From: Opisthorchis felineus
Taxonomy: Eukaryota; Platyhelminthes; Trematoda; Opisthorchiida; Opisthorchiidae
Direction: 5' to 3'
NCBI GenBank assembly: GCA_004794785.1
Contig: SJOL01006484.1
Location: forward strand, 920,221-984,220
DNA: 64,000 nt
Shown here: piece by piece, positions 35,800 to 46,859 of the stretch
How the letters are laid out: every line of letters starts with the position of its first letter
How positions within the stretch are numbered: position 1 is the first letter of the stretch
Position numbers and translations under genes: made by a program
Notes under the pieces: generated by a model
Told to the model about the DNA's origin: nothing
Database searches by the model: none
What the model saw: only the letters and a program-made list of their open reading frames with translations

Positions 35800-37170
35800 T
35801 TTGGTTAACATCAAAACCTTCCACGAAGAACTTTGCTCGCTCTTACTTCCTCTAAGTTATGAATAGCAGAGTTTTGTCTCGCTCAGAGGCTGATGCAGCT
35901 TTCTAGCCATAGGTGTCAAGTTCCGAATAAACGGTTGGCACACAAACTAACGAAAGCACTACTTGGATACTACTTGGATGCCAACCGATATTCCGATCAC
36001 TCATGTTTATTATTCTTAGGACAAATGAGTCCCTCATCCGTGAGAAAGAGGAAATGCACCAGTTATATATTTCTCCACCTCAATTGCGCTTCTTGAAGCA
36101 TTCTGGTTTTTTGTTGAAATATCCTGTTATTTGTTCTTTGGTTCCACACAAATCAGCAGTTATAACCTCAGAATCACAACAAGAGACCGTACGGGAGAGA
36201 GTCATTCTATTGTCACGCGTTGAGAGCCTAATCCATCTTATCGGTTTGGTCCGTCATGTCGTTCTGGATCATGGAAAAAGATAACAATTGTTGATAGTGT
36301 ATTGGGTATGTGAAAAGTTGGGAAGTCCAGCAGAATGGAACAACCTTTGCTTTTCAGGCCACAACGAATAGACTTCACCTCGACAGCTTCTGTAGCATCT
36401 AACCATATACATGTTTGGATATGTTTTTTTCGGAGCGTGAGACACCTGCAGGACTTTAGCAATCCAGTTTTTCAAACATCTGACTTTCCTTCTTCTGATT
36501 GGCCAGTGCTATTATCCACGAACTACCGCGACTGAGTACGATGTGATCAGCACTGGCAAGAAATATGCGAGCACATTTTGACTCATTTTCGGCTATCCAC
36601 TGGAAACAGTGTTGTCGCAAATTGCTACTGAATCGTATCAGCATTTACTATGTCGCTTAGACTAGATACTGGAAACGGGCTGAAAATAACATATACAACG
36701 CGATGCGGATCAAGGTTACGAAGAGTAACCCAGTAGTACCACTCCTGGTAAAGAAGCTGGACCTGGGTACAAATGGTACCGACCAGCGGTACTGAGTAGT
36801 CAACGTCTGATGTCACTCAGTTCACCACTAAAATGACAAAATTTATACCTGCCTAGAAGAACTTACTACTTGCCAGAGACATGCGGGACGCTGTTAGACT
36901 GTGTCGAAACAGTTCTAAAATAGCTGGATTTTCCTTTAAGGCTGAATTAGCAAATGAATCAAAGCCAAACGAAGTCGTGTCAGTCAGCTCGCTGTTGAGC
37001 GCTACATCCGAACCTGATGAAAGGTTGGTTAGCTCCTCATATAATCACCGAATTCAACACAGTTTGCACTGCTGGGGGAAAGTCGTTTGCAGTCTGTAAC
37101 TGCTATTGCTGATCGCTTCGCGTCAAAAGATGCAATTCTAAGTAGCTTTCGTAGTCAAATGAGGTACTCT
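35800..37170. other. Intronic sequence without a recognised gene
   Basis: Overlapping frames on both strands (36003-36284 plus, 36238-36462 and 36269-36475 minus) without domains or linked splice sites. Nothing else seen. Confidence 0.35.
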
Positions 37171-37179
37171 GCATGTTTA

Positions 37180-37362
37180 GACGTAATGCACCACTAATAA
37201 GGTTGCTACAAATTCTTCGACAGCCCACGACCGGTTTCGCTCTTCTCTAGGTTCATCAGTTGGACGTAGTCCCCGAGTTTCCGTGAACCTTACGTTCTAC
37301 TTGAACTCAAATTGCACGAAATTAGCGAAATACACTCATTTGCACACGAATTTGGTGTATGC
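37180..37362 (-). repeat. Family FB repeat, copy 8
   Basis: The minus-strand core runs from the outer end (TAATAAGGTTGCT) through AGCCCACGACCGGTTTCGC to GTCCCCGAGTTTCCGT. The AAATACACTCATTTGCACAC word of the palindrome arm follows near 37330. It is truncated after TTTGGTG, where unrelated sequence begins. Confidence 0.65.
37221..37265 (-). ncRNA. Hammerhead ribozyme-like motif in family FB, copy 8
   Basis: CTGATGA (37259-37253) and GAAACC are both intact here, with ACCGGT, the GTC triplet and the GTGGGC strand of stem I. Stem II is disturbed (ACCT...AGAGC) and the upstream strand of stem I has two changes. It complements copies 6 and 7: the core bases lost there are present here. Confidence 0.45.
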
Positions 37363-38230
37363 TTCGGAACAAAACAAGGCACGTTAGTCACCAAGGTATT
37401 GCCACCGCTATGGTCGACTCCTTCTGTATATACAGCCCTTGGTTCCATTTCCTGTGGTAGTGGATTCAGGTAATTGCAGCATCTTACAGGTCTTTGCCCT
37501 GTACACGTTATGAAACGCACGCGCCAGGTTGACAAATGGACCAGTTTCACGTAAACGCTGAACTATTGAAGTTAATATTGATCGTGCAATCGTCTCCGAA
37601 TTTGAATTTGGGGACGGAGACGCGGACTTATCCAAACGTAGCTAGGTCTAAATAGAGATGTCTTCAGCTTGATTGAATCAAAGTTGCCTCTCAGCTCTAC
37701 CTAGGTAGATGACCTAATTACCTCACGTAAAGCGACGATCAAAATGAAGGTGGTGCACGAAGACAGTGGAACTTTACCTGTATGCGTACGGACTGGGTTG
37801 CAGATGTAGATGACTACAGATTTGGTAGCATAGTAGGCGTCTTTAACAGTTGACTTTAGGTTCTGCTACACCAGATATTCTAAAATTTTAAATTCAGGTA
37901 AACTTCTTCTTTTGGGACCGAAACCTGATGTGCCCCTCTACGAATTCCTAGGGGTATCCGTTTGCGTGAAATATCTCCTCCAAGTACTTCAGTTCTGCGT
38001 CTGAGCAATTTTGACGGATACTGAAATAATGCATTATTTGGCAGAGCAAGAGCCTGAAAGAAGTGTGAGGCGTTGGCAAATTTATTGTTCCCAGTCATTT
38101 TGTGTAAGAAGGCTAAAAAACTTCGGGTCTGTATTTCCAACACATGATGAAGAAGACACTTTGCATCCAGTTGACATGAAATACCGTGTTTTACCCACTT
38201 TGTGCAAAGCAATTAAAGTAATCCTAACAA

Positions 38231-38273
38231 CGCACTGATGATGTCACCTCGATTGGTGATGAAACGTTTGCAA
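38231..38273 (+). ncRNA. Hammerhead ribozyme-like motif, Penelope type, copy 2
   Basis: CTGATGA (38235-38241), one extra T, stem II GTCACC (38243-38248) with GGTGAT (38255-38260) giving five pairs plus a G-T wobble, then GAAACGTT (38261-38268) with palindromic stem III ACGT. GCA before the core pairs with TGC after the cleavage site (38269-38271). Flanks (CAAATTGCC, CGGCGAACAAAG) match the 5.4-kb copy in inverse. Best-preserved core of this type in the window. Confidence 0.5.
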
Positions 38274-38399
38274 TCAAATTGCCCAGCCCAGCCCGGCGAA
38301 CAAAGCAACGACCAGGGAGACACTGTTTAGGAGTTTGGTGTTACATATCTTGATTAACATAACGACCAACGTCGTGCGCACAAGACGTATTGGCCCAAG

Positions 38400-41230
38400 C
38401 CATTCGCTTACTCGAGTGTGCCTTCGGTTTTCGTGCTCTGTTTGTTATACATCTGCAGATATGTAGGTCCGAAATGGTGATGTCGAATAGTCTATGTATT
38501 TTTGTCGATAACCGAGTGAAGATTAAGAATCACCAGCCATTACTTGAAAAGACGTTTAGGGTGGTTCTACTCAGTGAGAGAGTGGTTTTGAACATAGATT
38601 CAGATGTCATCTTTGACAAAGCTCTGCAAAAGCACCACCAAGTTGTATGGCTGGCATCTGGTCTACTTTTAAGGATATACGTATGCCTTGAGAAGTTCCA
38701 TCGTTAAAGCTTTTACCTTGTTTTACAGGACGTGTTTTATGGCTTCAGGAAACCTGCCTAGGGAACATTGGAATGAAATGTAAACCGCAAACTGGGAGTT
38801 ATTGGTATAAACGTCAAGACGAACTAGATGAAGTTAATGAACGGGATTTGGTCTACAGTGCACTGCAAGCTCTATATCTTTCTGAGGCTTGAAGGCTTTT
38901 CGCCTGGTTTCATTGATCTGCTACGAAAATCCGTGTCTCCTGCTGTTAACAAACCTGACCTTATTAGCATACGAGTTGACAATCCAAACAAAGCAGCGTT
39001 ACCCACTGAAGTGTTTTACTGGGAGAACGTTTGACCCAACGGGGACAGTCATTTTGAAACTAGGGTCGTTTCTTGAACTTGGACAAGCGGTGTGTTATTT
39101 AACGCGCGGTAACTAGAACTCGACTGTTCGGTCAGGAATAGTATAACGAGTGGATTACTGGTGTAGTAAGCTTTATACACCACCAGCGATGCCATCAAAC
39201 ATCACCAAGGATGAAAATCCTGATGAACAAACTAACAATCAACTTAATGTTCCACCTGAAGAAGGTATAATCTACACATGGCGAGATAAAAATATTATTT
39301 TGTATTCATGAGCCTCATAGGCATAATCGAGTCTACTTCGAACTGAGTCATCAAAATAATAGTTCAAATATATGGGGCAAATCAAGGGGAACATATCTAA
39401 GTCGGAAATATACAGGATTAGCACCATGACGTTTTGCAAAGTTTTACTTTTACTGCATGAACGATTGGTCTCATTGTCATTCCAGGAATGATACTCCCGC
39501 CGCATTCGCTATTTGGTTACAATTACTGAGATGCTGCCCTCCGTTTTGTCCGCCCCATTGATTCCGACCTGCTTTTTCATTCGAGTTTGAGTCGGTGTCA
39601 TTTGATGCACTACCGGTGTCGACACTAGTGTAGTTAGGGGATGTCATACGTATTGCAAACCACCGCTTCAAATGGTCGAGGATTCTTGTAATTTTATGCC
39701 ATAACAATGAAGGCCCACGTAGCTCACAGTCAGTGTGTGCTGCATTATGCATGGTGAAAGTGTCTGCCTTTGTTGCATTCTGCACCAAACATACATTCAG
39801 TTCTATGGGAACCAATCCACATGAAATGTACTATTTATAGTAAAAGTTCTCATGACTCAGATTTGTTTCTTGCTTTCACCTTAAGTTGGTCGCAGAGTGC
39901 CATTGCTTTCTGCGTCGAATAAGGGAACAAAGTAGGACGATAATAGGATTACGGTTCTACAGAATACAAGGGCGTGAAGAGCGCACAGTATTCCACACAG
40001 GTAGGGGCTTACACGCTTGCGACCAGCTGTAATGATTTACAGGAGACTGAACCGAAACCGAAACACACCACTCGATTAAGCACAAAATTCTATACCAGGG
40101 ATGTTCGCACTTGTAAATGCGCATAGTGAACTAAAATTCCAGTTGAGTCTTTCTATCTGGAGTCAGCACTGACGCCAATAAATGCACCCATTTATTCAGG
40201 ATACTTCCAACTAACCAAACTGCCCAATATTCGTTTTATTTTTAGGCAACCGATTTTGAAGGATATCATGAAGTAGTATGAGCATTGAAAGGCTGTGACT
40301 TACTCTCCAGACACGTTAGATTTCACAGCGGTTAGAGTGACAAAAACACCAGTTGAGGTTGAAATATTGGCCGTATCATGGGATAACCTCGTACGGGCTA
40401 AAGCAGCAACCCACTATTCGTAGGCAAAAGTTCAATATACAATACCTCTAAAACGAAGCAGCGGAACTAATCCTTGTCCCTAACTCTGTAAATATGGAGA
40501 ACCAAGACGTTCTTCGATTGTCCAAGCATCTAGTGTGTGCACGACGGTCTAGTGCACTCAGGTCTTAGGAACACAAGTTTATGGTCAGCTGGCTCATGTG
40601 TTCCACCATAACACGGAATAGTGTCTCACTGCTTTTTGAAAACGATACCGCAAGACTTTCCGTATTCAGTCTTCCGCGCAGTAAGTTATTATACCAACCA
40701 GTAGGTTCACTGATCGTCTAGAAGTTGAATGTAGTTTGCAGCCGCTTATGTGAAAGCAATGAACAACTACAAAATATTCATCAGCATCTCCAAGGGCCGT
40801 TCTATAGACGGGCGAACCATGTAGACGCATCACGGAAAACATGAAAAGTCATCACAAACACAGCTACCAAGAAAGCCAAAAACGTTCGCTGTTTTACGCT
40901 TGCTATAGAAACCGTGAACACATAGACCACGACGGAAATCAGTGTCTTAGGCTACACTAGACTTGATAGCCCAGTGCATAGGATAGTAGTCTTGACGAAA
41001 AGCAATGTGTTTAGCCTCGACGGACACTCACGTTTGAGAAGCTGTTTGTTCACTTTAAATTCGCCTGCTGTTTTACAAAAACGAAACGCGCTTACAATAG
41101 TTGGGTTACAAATGACAAGATTGTAGCTAAATCAAGTGATATAGAACGTACTATTGGCTTCAGTCTCATCTCTCGCTAACAAGATAATAATTTGCAATTG
41201 AGTGCTCATATTCCCACTCGTTCATTTTGG
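38400..41230. other. Intronic sequence without a recognised gene
   Basis: A minus-strand frame at 39477-39815 (112 codons) has a polar, Asn/Gly/Ser-rich second half and ends at a TGA stop. No splice site or homology supports it. Otherwise nothing recognised. Confidence 0.35.
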
Positions 41231-41235
41231 TATTC

Positions 41236-41345
41236 AACTTCGAAATAAGGTTGACGGAAATCCGGAAATGGGTCTGACTAGTTGACCCAGTAAAACCTGC
41301 AGGGAGTTTTTGAATAGTCTGTTCAATCTTATTGGTAGTGTCGTA
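41236..41345 (+). repeat. Family FB repeat, partial copy
   Basis: AAGGTTGACGGAAATCCGG is clear; the ribozyme part is eroded (GTTGACCCAGTAAAACC) and the outer end TCTTATTGGTAGTG is recognisable. Inactive remnant. Confidence 0.4.
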
Positions 41346-41424
41346 TCAAGGAAAAGACTTCGGTCTATTGGATACCGGCTTTTCTGAAGTAAGAGGCAAT
41401 TTTTGCGTGACGCATTTAAATTGG

Positions 41425-41490
41425 GTGGCCAAGTGGATAAGAATGTGGACTAAAATTTCGACTACTCGGGTTTGGATCTCACATCGGCGC
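41425..41490 (+). repeat. tRNA-like remnant, probably a SINE head
   Basis: GGGTGGCCAAGTGGATAAGA resembles the D-arm of a Leu/Ser-type tRNA, and CGGGTTTGGATCTCAC resembles a T-arm/B box with changes. No clean acceptor stem can be drawn, so it is not a tRNA gene. Confidence 0.3.
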
Positions 41491-43491
41491 CTTCGTATTG
41501 GATGCCGGTCTCCGTCCTGATGAACCGTACACACGCTGTCTGAGAAATGGAGTTATGAAAAGAAATTCCGACGCCAACATGAGAGAATAGCATAGACGAG
41601 AGATTGGCGTGTGTCGCCCGTTGACAGTGTCTCAATTCGGGAATCATTCTTTAACTCCACATATTCCAACTTCGAAAAGGGTGAAATCCGTATTGAGCTT
41701 TTGGTGGGTAGTATCAAACCAAGGAATAATGGAGCCGACATTACTGCAGGAATAAGAAAAACAGACGACCGTAAAGGCTTGAAAATATCCGCATTATCGT
41801 GTTTACGTGCACTTTAGGAATTCCGACTACTTCATTCTTATATCGTCCGGCACTCGTCCGTAGAGTTGATACATTCTATATATAGCTGTGCAACTGTTAG
41901 TGGTGAGTGATATCTGATGATGTTTTGTGACACAACTGACTTGATCCGAACGAAGAGAGGTTACCTCAACGCCTCCGAGGGAATTCAGCGTTCCAAGGCC
42001 CAATCTATGAATCCAACCGAATTCCTAGCGTTTGATATAGTTTTTGGTCATGTTCAATAATGCGGTTGTAACGTGAAAAGTGGTAAACTGATACTCTTGA
42101 GCACTGGCGCATGTTCACTCAAAGTTCTCCTTCGATAAAAGACAACTCAACTAATATTTCTGCTTGTCTGTTGAGCAGTAACATCCCATACATATCCTAC
42201 GGACATCACATTTGAAGTGATAGGACTATTCGTTTTGCTTACTGTATCGTTCTGGTGGGTTCCAGTGAATCGGTTCGGATGTCACCACTTCAAACCGCGT
42301 ACTTAACCAAAAGCAACGGATGGATAGACGAGGACGACAACTAGCACCAAAGGCTGCATAACGAATAAAATGTGCCAGTAACTTGTAATCGGCGTAACCA
42401 GCTCGTTTACGTTGACCACATTTTAGCGAGAAGAGTGACTGACATTATCAGATAGGAAACAGAAATATCAGTTTAAATGTGGACTGAATTCCTACCCATG
42501 CAGCGAACACTGTTGACGCGTTCGTGGTGCGTGCTCTCCTGATGTTGGGTGCGAAATCCGATTAAGTGCCGGATTTGTCTCCGAGTCCTGTTGCTCAATG
42601 AGACCTCGGATTTCGATGTGCTCTCTCGACTGCCAACTCGCGCTTCACCAAGGTCAGACGGACACGTTGTAAAGAAAAATTTATTTAATTGCAGTACTGA
42701 ACTTGAAAACCCTAACTCTTACTCTTTTGTGCAATTGGACAAACTCGAGCATTTATAAACTTGCTGTTGAACAGAGCCTATGGGCGCTGAGAACACCAAC
42801 TTCATATCTGACAAAAATCGAAAACCCATAGCGGCGCAGGTTTCAGTAAAAGAGAGAATACTGACGACAAACTCTGACTAGAAAATCTTAGACTGGTGAC
42901 ACCCAACAAAACAGATAGTTAACTGGAGCACTCGGTATTCAGCCACTCAGATTAACAGTGTAGCCTACGGGAGTGCTGATTGTTCATCAATCACTGCTAT
43001 GCACAAGCCTTTCTGTCGGACGCCTGTGCCATGCGTTGGGTCGATATCTGTTTGGGTAACAGACGTAAACTCTTCACTCAAAGCCTGCTGTTATCTGATC
43101 AGGTCAGGCAGCAAGTAATCTGAAATTGATGTACCTGTTGCAAACCAAGGCTGGTGTGTAAGTAGAAAAATAATAGGGCTCCAACATTCCAGATGGTATG
43201 CTCGGAAAACCTCTGGTCATGTCCAGCATTACTGCGTGTGTATTCGGGTTTTATTCAGTGAATGAAGAGTCTGATAATAGTGTGCAAATAAGCCGTCTGA
43301 GCTCTTCGCATGCTCTCAGAATCGGTTTGCTATTGAGAATTTTGTTAGCTCAAACATTCTTGGCGTGGTGTAAATTTTATTTTTGTAGCAATGGCATTCG
43401 TTTGCTGAAATATGAATGCCAGCTGGTCAGTGTGCTCCATACAGGCTGCTGCTTGAGTGGTCAAACTGTACCATACGGATTGACATATATA

Positions 43492-43570
43492 NNNNNNNNN
43501 NNNNNNNNNNNNNNNNNNNNNNNNNNNNNNNNNNNNNNNNNNNNNNNNNNNNNNNNNNNNNNNNNNNNNN
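43492..43570. other. Assembly gap (79 N)
   Basis: Unknown bases between CATATATA and a TA repeat. Reading frames that cross it are artefacts. The gap probably marks an unresolved TA tract or hairpin. Confidence 0.95.

Positions 43571-43632
<62 letters not shown>
43571..43632. repeat. TA dinucleotide repeat
   Basis: About 31 TA units directly after the gap, so the true length is unknown. Confidence 0.95.
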
Positions 43633-43635
<3 letters not shown>

Positions 43636-45388
43636 CTCAGCCAAGTCGGTAAAAACTTGGGTTCACTTAGGACATATCTATTACCAACCCGCATTGGTGT
43701 AATGCCATCCATAACTGTGAAGCAACATCCAGAGGATTCCCTAAAAAAGTGAACGGAGGAGCACATGTGCTGGAAAATTTCAACTCTGAACGACCCGTTG
43801 GAAAAGTTCGACCGTAATGAAATAGTCCATAGAACACACACACTACTGCCCAAAGAGTTAGAAGATCTTAGTAGTACTGTCCAGCTCGTGGCCATTTGAA
43901 CCAAATTACTAATATCGATCAAAGTGATGCAGCCGAACAACTCATCAGAACTGTTTTGTGTTGGGAGAACATGAATTCTAATAGAAGTGATTTCTGATTT
44001 CAGTTAACTGGATGAGGCTGTTGGGATATTGCGAAAACTCAGAAGTACTGTGTTAGTTATCCCTAACTTTAGTTACAAAAATCTCATAGGCACCACTTAA
44101 CTGAGACTAATTCGAATACAGCGATAAGAAATCAGAATGCTGTTCTTCCTGTCTTTTCGACTGTTCCTCTTCAGCCTTGAGAATCCTCACGGTATTCGAT
44201 CAAGCACTCTCCATGTTGCATCTCGCCGATGCACGCAGAGTTTGCCCCATCTCAACGATTTGATGAGTTCATAGTTAGTTCGAGTGGTCCTGCGTAGCTT
44301 ATTGTCTACAGACCACGAAAACCAGAGTACTCCGCTACAAAATGACTCGTCTAACAGCGATCAGCTATTTAACACAATGACATGACTGTGTGCGCCATTG
44401 GCAACTGCCAGTTTATTCGTCCCTCCGGAATTAAAATGGCGATTTGTTTGATCTGTCCTCAACTGCAGTGCCTAAGGAGTACCGCGCAGCGCTATCACCA
44501 ACTCCACGTTCTATCCTGTAGTTAATTTTAAGAACCTGAGTGAATGATAATATCGCAGCATTTATTCTCAAATTTCGCATTCACACTTTCGCTATCCCTA
44601 ACATTCGGTTGCTCCTCTTTAGAGGGTGTCAACTTCATTTCTTTTCCGCATTTCAGCCTTTGTAGCCTCCTCTTCTGTACTGAGCATAGCCCCATGCTTT
44701 CTATAATCAAACTCAAGGAGTTGATGTTCTACAAGGAAATATGTAATAAGAGGTCACACTCTATTCTGGAGGAGCTAGGATTTGTTTATGGCTTCAAGCT
44801 GAAACGGATATTGAAACAACACCGATGCATCTTCTTGGTAGTAGTGCTAAGAATCAAACTATTTCACAGTTTAAATCTGATGGACGGCACATGCAACCAT
44901 ATAGCTTTTCTGTCCGCCTCTGATGACACCCGAAGGAAGGTAGCTGCACGGTATGGTAGTACTATGGTCACTCCTACCACAGGAATACTGTCTTATGGAT
45001 TGGCTTGCTATCAGCTATAAAAAGGTACTTTAGGGTTGATGCTAAAGAGCTGTGGAGGACAGTCCAACGAACCACACTAAAAAAGAAGAGTGGCGAAGTG
45101 AAACTGACTAATCCTAATGAGTGAGCAGCCCTAAGGAATGTGCTGATTAACACTAAATATTCCAGTATTTTCGTGTTCGGATCAGAATGCTTGATCAGAC
45201 TGAAAGCTGACCACTTAAGTAGTCGGACTTCGTATGTTATTAACGTGTGGTGAACTAAGTGTGAGCGTCCGCATCTGCTAAACACGTGACCACGCACTTT
45301 CAGACATTGTACCGAGTCGGATCTAGACTGAGTGATGGGACAACGGAGGTTTGAAAGCAGTGTGTTTGACTCAGCAGTCTAGAGCGCA

Positions 45389-45390
<2 letters not shown>

Positions 45391-45445
<55 letters not shown>
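45391..45445. repeat. TA dinucleotide repeat
   Basis: About 27 TA units, 1.8 kb from the other TA tract. It directly adjoins the LTR-like sequence that starts with TGTAATGTACGG. Confidence 0.95.
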
Positions 45446-45448
<3 letters not shown>

Positions 45449-45860
45449 ATGTACGGTAATGTTTCGGGGAGGACACCACGGCGGATTGGCGCTTTGGCCT
45501 TTCCCACGGTTACCCGTTTATGTCCGCAGGACAGAGGTTGCAATAAATCGTTGGTGGCAGAGAACAGCAATTTAGGCTCTCCAGGGTAATCGACTGTTCT
45601 CAGACAGGTCTCCTTCAGAAGACTTCCTTACTGTACTGACTTATAGGCCAATTGGATAACCTGCTTTTCAGAAGGCCATGGGTATCCTAGACTCTGCTGT
45701 CTGTTCCTGACGAGCCATGAATCAAGGAGAAGTGAATTTTACGTTGCCAGAAAAATACGAATTGATGCTGATAACCAAACTGCCGATGAAAACCAAAGAA
45801 AACAGACCAAGTAAATTAACCTTACTATCAGCGCTCTATCAAATGACCTGCAGGTAATAG
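45444..45860 (+). mobile_element. LTR retrotransposon remnant: LTR end, primer site, gag start
   Basis: A short LTR-like segment has AATAAA at 45542-45547. A primer-binding-like TGGTGGCAGAG follows at 45552-45562. At 45716 an ATG opens 46 codons starting MNQGEVNFTLPEKYE, similar to the 'FTLPEKFD' start of gypsy-type gag proteins, then TAA. This order (polyadenylation signal, primer site, leader, gag) is that of an LTR retrotransposon. The rest is missing or unrecognisable. Family is uncertain. Confidence 0.4.
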
Positions 45861-46252
45861 CGCTTTACAAAATTCACACCACATATGCTCGTGTTTCTAT
45901 TAGCTGTCCCTTCGTAAGCAACTTGCTTTAAGCAAGTCGAAATAAAGAATGGCGGTAAATCCCGAGGAGTTTGGTAGCATTTCAGAACACTTCACAGCAT
46001 TTTTCTGGAATATAAGATGCCCAATGACATCTTTCAGGGCCACATCAGTGTTTCAACTGAGGCTCCAAAATGTGTCTTTCTTACGAACACTGGGTACCTA
46101 CGTAACTACCTAGCGATGACTTCAAGAAACCATCTGAGCTTCCAAGATTCGAAAAGGACGGTTTGAATCTAACTGCCATGACTCACATAGAAAAAGATCT
46201 ATTTCTGGATGAACAGATATATGGAAACGGGGGAAGAACTTAATCCACTTAC

Positions 46253-46577
46253 CCAAGACGGACAGATTCGGATGACTGACGGTGCTGGTGAAATAGAATC
46301 CATCACATCGACGAGCCCAAGTGTTCTGGACATGAATAGCTTTTGTGACGTAGTTTAATGGATATGTATTAATGTAACACAATATCCGTGGTTTTCTCAT
46401 CGTGCTCCAGGGATAGATAATTCTGGAAACTTTGGTAACAGCACAACTAATTTGTTTCTGCGTTCCTGTCCATTGAAGTATGCAGAAAGATAGATGCCCA
46501 AATATCATACCAATTAAAAGAGGAAGGGAACTCCTAAGCCAATGGCTGGCCGAACAATGATGTCTCCTTGTATACAT
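46253..46577 (-). CDS. C1GALT1: Core-1 beta-1,3-galactosyltransferase, exon 1 (start of gene)
   Basis: Encodes residues 1-108. MYTRRHHCSASHWLRSS is a short basic cytosolic tail, and residues 18-36 form a hydrophobic signal anchor, so this is a type II Golgi protein. After a short stem comes RKPRILCYINTYPLNYVTKA, then HVQNTWARRCD, the family's first catalytic-domain block. The donor is TTGG|GTAAGT, and one base is left for the codon completed by exon 2. The start at 46577 was chosen because it gives a tail of usual length. An in-frame ATG at 46631 would add 18 residues and cannot be excluded. The stem (about 25 residues) is short for the family. Candidate CCAAT promoter lies 100-260 bases upstream. 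Confidence 0.85.
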
Positions 46578-46664
46578 CAGGCATTGGATCTGAGAGTGAT
46601 TATCCTTGCAGTGGTTTATCGTGATCAGCACTTAACAGAATCGTACTACTTCACTGGTCCGCTA

Positions 46665-46850
46665 GCGCCATGATGTGATTGGCTGGTTCAGGAGACAGAC
46701 CGCATTGACACGTGAAGTGGTGTGCTGTGCTGGGCAGCTAATCAGCCAATAGGAGTGCGGAAAACACGTACATCTCATTGGGTGACAGCGCGGGCGCCCC
46801 AAAGTCTGGCTCAGTGTTGTCAGTCTTGGTGATTGGTGTTCAGCCATCTC
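46665..46850 (-). promoter_or_regulatory. Candidate promoter with repeated CCAAT boxes
   Basis: Four CCAAT motifs occur in 160 bases: sense to the galactosyltransferase at 46836-46832, 46781-46777 and 46682-46678, and reversed at 46745-46749. A GC-rich patch (GCGCGGGCGCCCC, 46788-46800) lies between. The density stands out from the AT-rich surroundings, and the position just upstream of the presumed start codon fits a core promoter of NF-Y type. No TATA box seen. Inference from motif and position only. Confidence 0.4.
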
Positions 46851-46859
46851 CATTCAATT

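Larger units (their letters stand above)
15652..46252 (-). other. Intron 1 of the galactosyltransferase gene (about 30.6 kb)
   Basis: Bounded by TTGG|GTAAGT after exon 1 and TTTCCAG before exon 2, with matching phase. It contains the solo-LTR-like copy B, most copies of the hammerhead-bearing repeat, a Penelope-type ribozyme fragment, TA tracts, the assembly gap and an LTR/gag remnant. Small exon-like frames inside it (17.2, 27.6, 39.5 kb) have no recognised homology and are treated as doubtful. Confidence 0.75.

Noticed and set aside
41425..41490. Candidate tRNA gene
   Set aside because: D-arm and T-arm words are present, but the acceptor and anticodon stems do not form; more likely a SINE head.
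43198..43940. Frames of 184 and 159 codons across the gap on both strands
   Set aside because: They run through 79 N and a TA tract, which reads as endless Tyr-Ile in any frame; not coding.
44544..45020. 158-codon plus-strand frame
   Set aside because: Longest uninterrupted frame without N, but no domain, no sequence bias and no splice context were seen; it lies in intron 1, antisense to the host gene.
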